A stretch of DNA of 5,752 nucleotides, taken from Nanobdellati archaeon. GTDB taxonomy: Archaea > B1Sed10-29 > JAGVWA01. The stretch lies in assembly GCA_018304505.1 (NCBI GenBank), contig JAGVWA010000002.1, forward strand, positions 83,350 through 89,101. The letters run 5' to 3'. The translations under genes were made by a program, and so were the position numbers. Below, piece by piece: positions 4,988 to 5,752 of the stretch; the stretch's first letter is position 1, and each line of letters opens with the position of its first letter. The notes beneath the pieces are model-generated. The model was not told where the DNA came from. It saw only the letters and a program-made list of their open reading frames with translations, and searched no databases.

Positions 4988-5572
4988 ATGGAATCAAAAA
5001 AAGTATCTGCGCTCGACAGGCCGGTGATTGTTTCCAATACGTCGCCATTGATCTGCCTGGCCAACATGGATTCCTTGGATTTGATAAGCAGATATAAAGA
5101 TGCGACTAAGTATGGTGGGGAGTTTAGATTTCTAATTCCGCAAGAAGTTCTTGATGAAGTAAAAAGCCAGAGGGGCAGGGTTAATGAATTCATAAGGAAA
5201 AATGATTTTGTTGAAGTGTTGCCGAAATTGATTGAGATTCCGGAAGCGGTAAGGGGGTATGCGAACATTATGGTTTATGAATACTTCACTCAGTATGCGC
5301 AACGGAAACCAGAGCATCATTACCCTGAATGCATTGTTATTTACCATGCGAAAAAATCAGATGCCTTAATTCTAATAGATGAAAGCGCTGCTAAAGCAAT
5401 TGCCAAAAATAATGGGGTTATTTACATTGATCATGTAAGCATCTTAGTAAAAGCTGCCCTGCTTGGATTAATCAGCAAAGAAGAAGCATTAAGGCGATTT
5501 AGACTAGGAATAAAAAAAGGCAATAGATATAAAAACTTGAATAAGATAATTAAATCATTAGAGGATATTTGA
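4988..5572 (+). CDS. PIN-domain protein, DUF3368-like (putative toxin nuclease)
   Basis: This 194-residue protein opens with a PIN-type first strand, PVIVSNTSPLICLANMDSLDLI (residues 12-33), closely matching the V-(D/N)-x-SPLI-LA-LdLL pattern of DUF3368 proteins. Then come FLIPQEVLDEV (48-58), an acidic residue in YPECIVIYHAK (E114), ALILIDESAAK (D131), and the typical end IDHVSILVKAALLGLISKEEALRRF. PIN proteins are metal-dependent RNases; many archaeal ones are toxins of toxin-antitoxin pairs. The first metal-binding Asp is Asn17 here, seen in some DUF3368 members, so activity is uncertain. It is somewhat longer than the usual 150-160 residues. No clear ribosome site precedes the ATG. At about 39% GC it differs from the roughly 50% GC surface operon, suggesting separate acquisition. 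The next gene begins 15 bp downstream and may be its partner. Confidence 0.78.
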   Translation: MESKKVSALDRPVIVSNTSPLICLANMDSLDLISRYKDATKYGGEFRFLIPQEVLDEVKSQRGRVNEFIRKNDFVEVLPKLIEIPEAVRGYANIMVYEYFTQYAQRKPEHHYPECIVIYHAKKSDALILIDESAAKAIAKNNGVIYIDHVSILVKAALLGLISKEEALRRFRLGIKKGNRYKNLNKIIKSLEDI

Positions 5573-5590
5573 TGTGGTGGATATTTGATG
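5563..5590 (+). repeat. 16-bp-period tandem duplication at a stop/start junction
   Basis: GGATATTTGATG occurs at 5563-5574 and 5579-5590. The first copy holds the PIN gene's stop (TGA 5570-5572) and the second holds the next gene's start (ATG 5588). Deleting one 16-bp unit would recreate a TGATG stop/start overlap, so the pair was probably once directly coupled. Confidence 0.7.
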
Positions 5591-5752
5591 GAGCAAACTG
5601 AGGTAGAATGGGATGAATCAGGATTGGTGGTTCTCGATGAATTATTAAAACGAGGAATTGGTAAGTTTAAGTCAAGTCCTTTTGTTGATGGTTTGCAGGA
5701 CCTGACGGTGAAGGATTGGGTTAAGTTGCTGTTGTTTTCAGAAAAGCACAGC
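5588..5752 (+). CDS. Hypothetical protein, N-terminal part (partial)
   Basis: The frame is open from ATG 5588 to the end of the window (55 codons). The peptide starts MEQTEVEWDESGLVVLDELL and continues with KRGIGKFKSSPFVDGLQDL and TVKDWVKLLLFSEKHS. It is acidic at first, then mixed, with two likely amphipathic helices and no signal peptide or membrane segment, so it is probably cytoplasmic. GTGGTGG at 5574-5580, 7 bp upstream, is a fair ribosome site. I do not recognise the family. Its place directly after a PIN gene, and the apparent former stop/start overlap, suggest co-expression; it could be an antitoxin or regulator. It does not look like UPF0175, the usual DUF3368 partner. Confidence 0.6.
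   Translation, partial: MEQTEVEWDESGLVVLDELLKRGIGKFKSSPFVDGLQDLTVKDWVKLLLFSEKHS

Noticed and set aside
5572-5601. ATG at 5572 overlapping the PIN stop as the next gene's start
   Set aside because: It encodes only nine residues before a stop and appears to be a by-product of the 16-bp duplication.

Overview
The window looks archaeal, most likely from a DPANN-type or related uncultivated lineage; this is inferred from gene content and signals, not from a marker gene. The evidence is a CARDB-type surface protein end, short proteins with archaeal class III (prepilin-like) N-termini, GGTGA-type Shine-Dalgarno sites inside the operon, a TATA box placed for a leaderless transcript, a COG1373/DUF4143-type AAA+ ATPase and a DUF3368-type PIN protein. 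The left part is about 50% GC by hand count of sampled lines, while the PIN gene is about 39%.

Region 1 (1-3445, + strand) is a tightly packed cell-surface operon that begins before the window. It holds the end of a CARDB-domain protein, then three small pilin-like proteins (205-720, 717-1157, 1199-1579), a larger cysteine-rich protein with a similar N-terminal anchor (1576-2556), and a Sec-exported helical protein with a C-terminal membrane anchor (2558-3445). Neighbours overlap by 4 bp or lie 1 to 41 bp apart, so they are probably co-transcribed. The outward-facing part of each complete protein carries an even number of cysteines (2, 2, 2, 10, 2), which suggests a disulfide-stabilised extracellular assembly such as a pilus-like or adhesive structure. 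No motor ATPase or prepilin peptidase is in the window.

Region 2 (3495-4850) is the most unusual part. Two identical 60-bp copies of a hairpin-forming sequence lie in direct orientation around a single minus-strand AAA+ ATPase gene. The gene stops 2 bp from one copy, and its promoter begins 4 bp from the other. GGCT occurs immediately outside both ends. The whole unit resembles a small mobile or excisable cassette (promoter plus ATPase, 1296-bp repeat period) inserted downstream of the surface operon. No transposase, integrase or recombinase gene is visible.

Region 3 (4851-5752, + strand) has three 11-bp GTAGTGTAAGA repeats spaced 20-21 bp apart, then a PIN-domain protein of DUF3368 type, then the start of an unrecognised gene that runs off the window. 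The PIN stop and the next start are separated by a 16-bp tandem duplication that seems to have split an ancestral TGATG overlap. This two-gene unit could be a toxin-antitoxin-like pair, but the partner is not recognisable from its first 55 residues.
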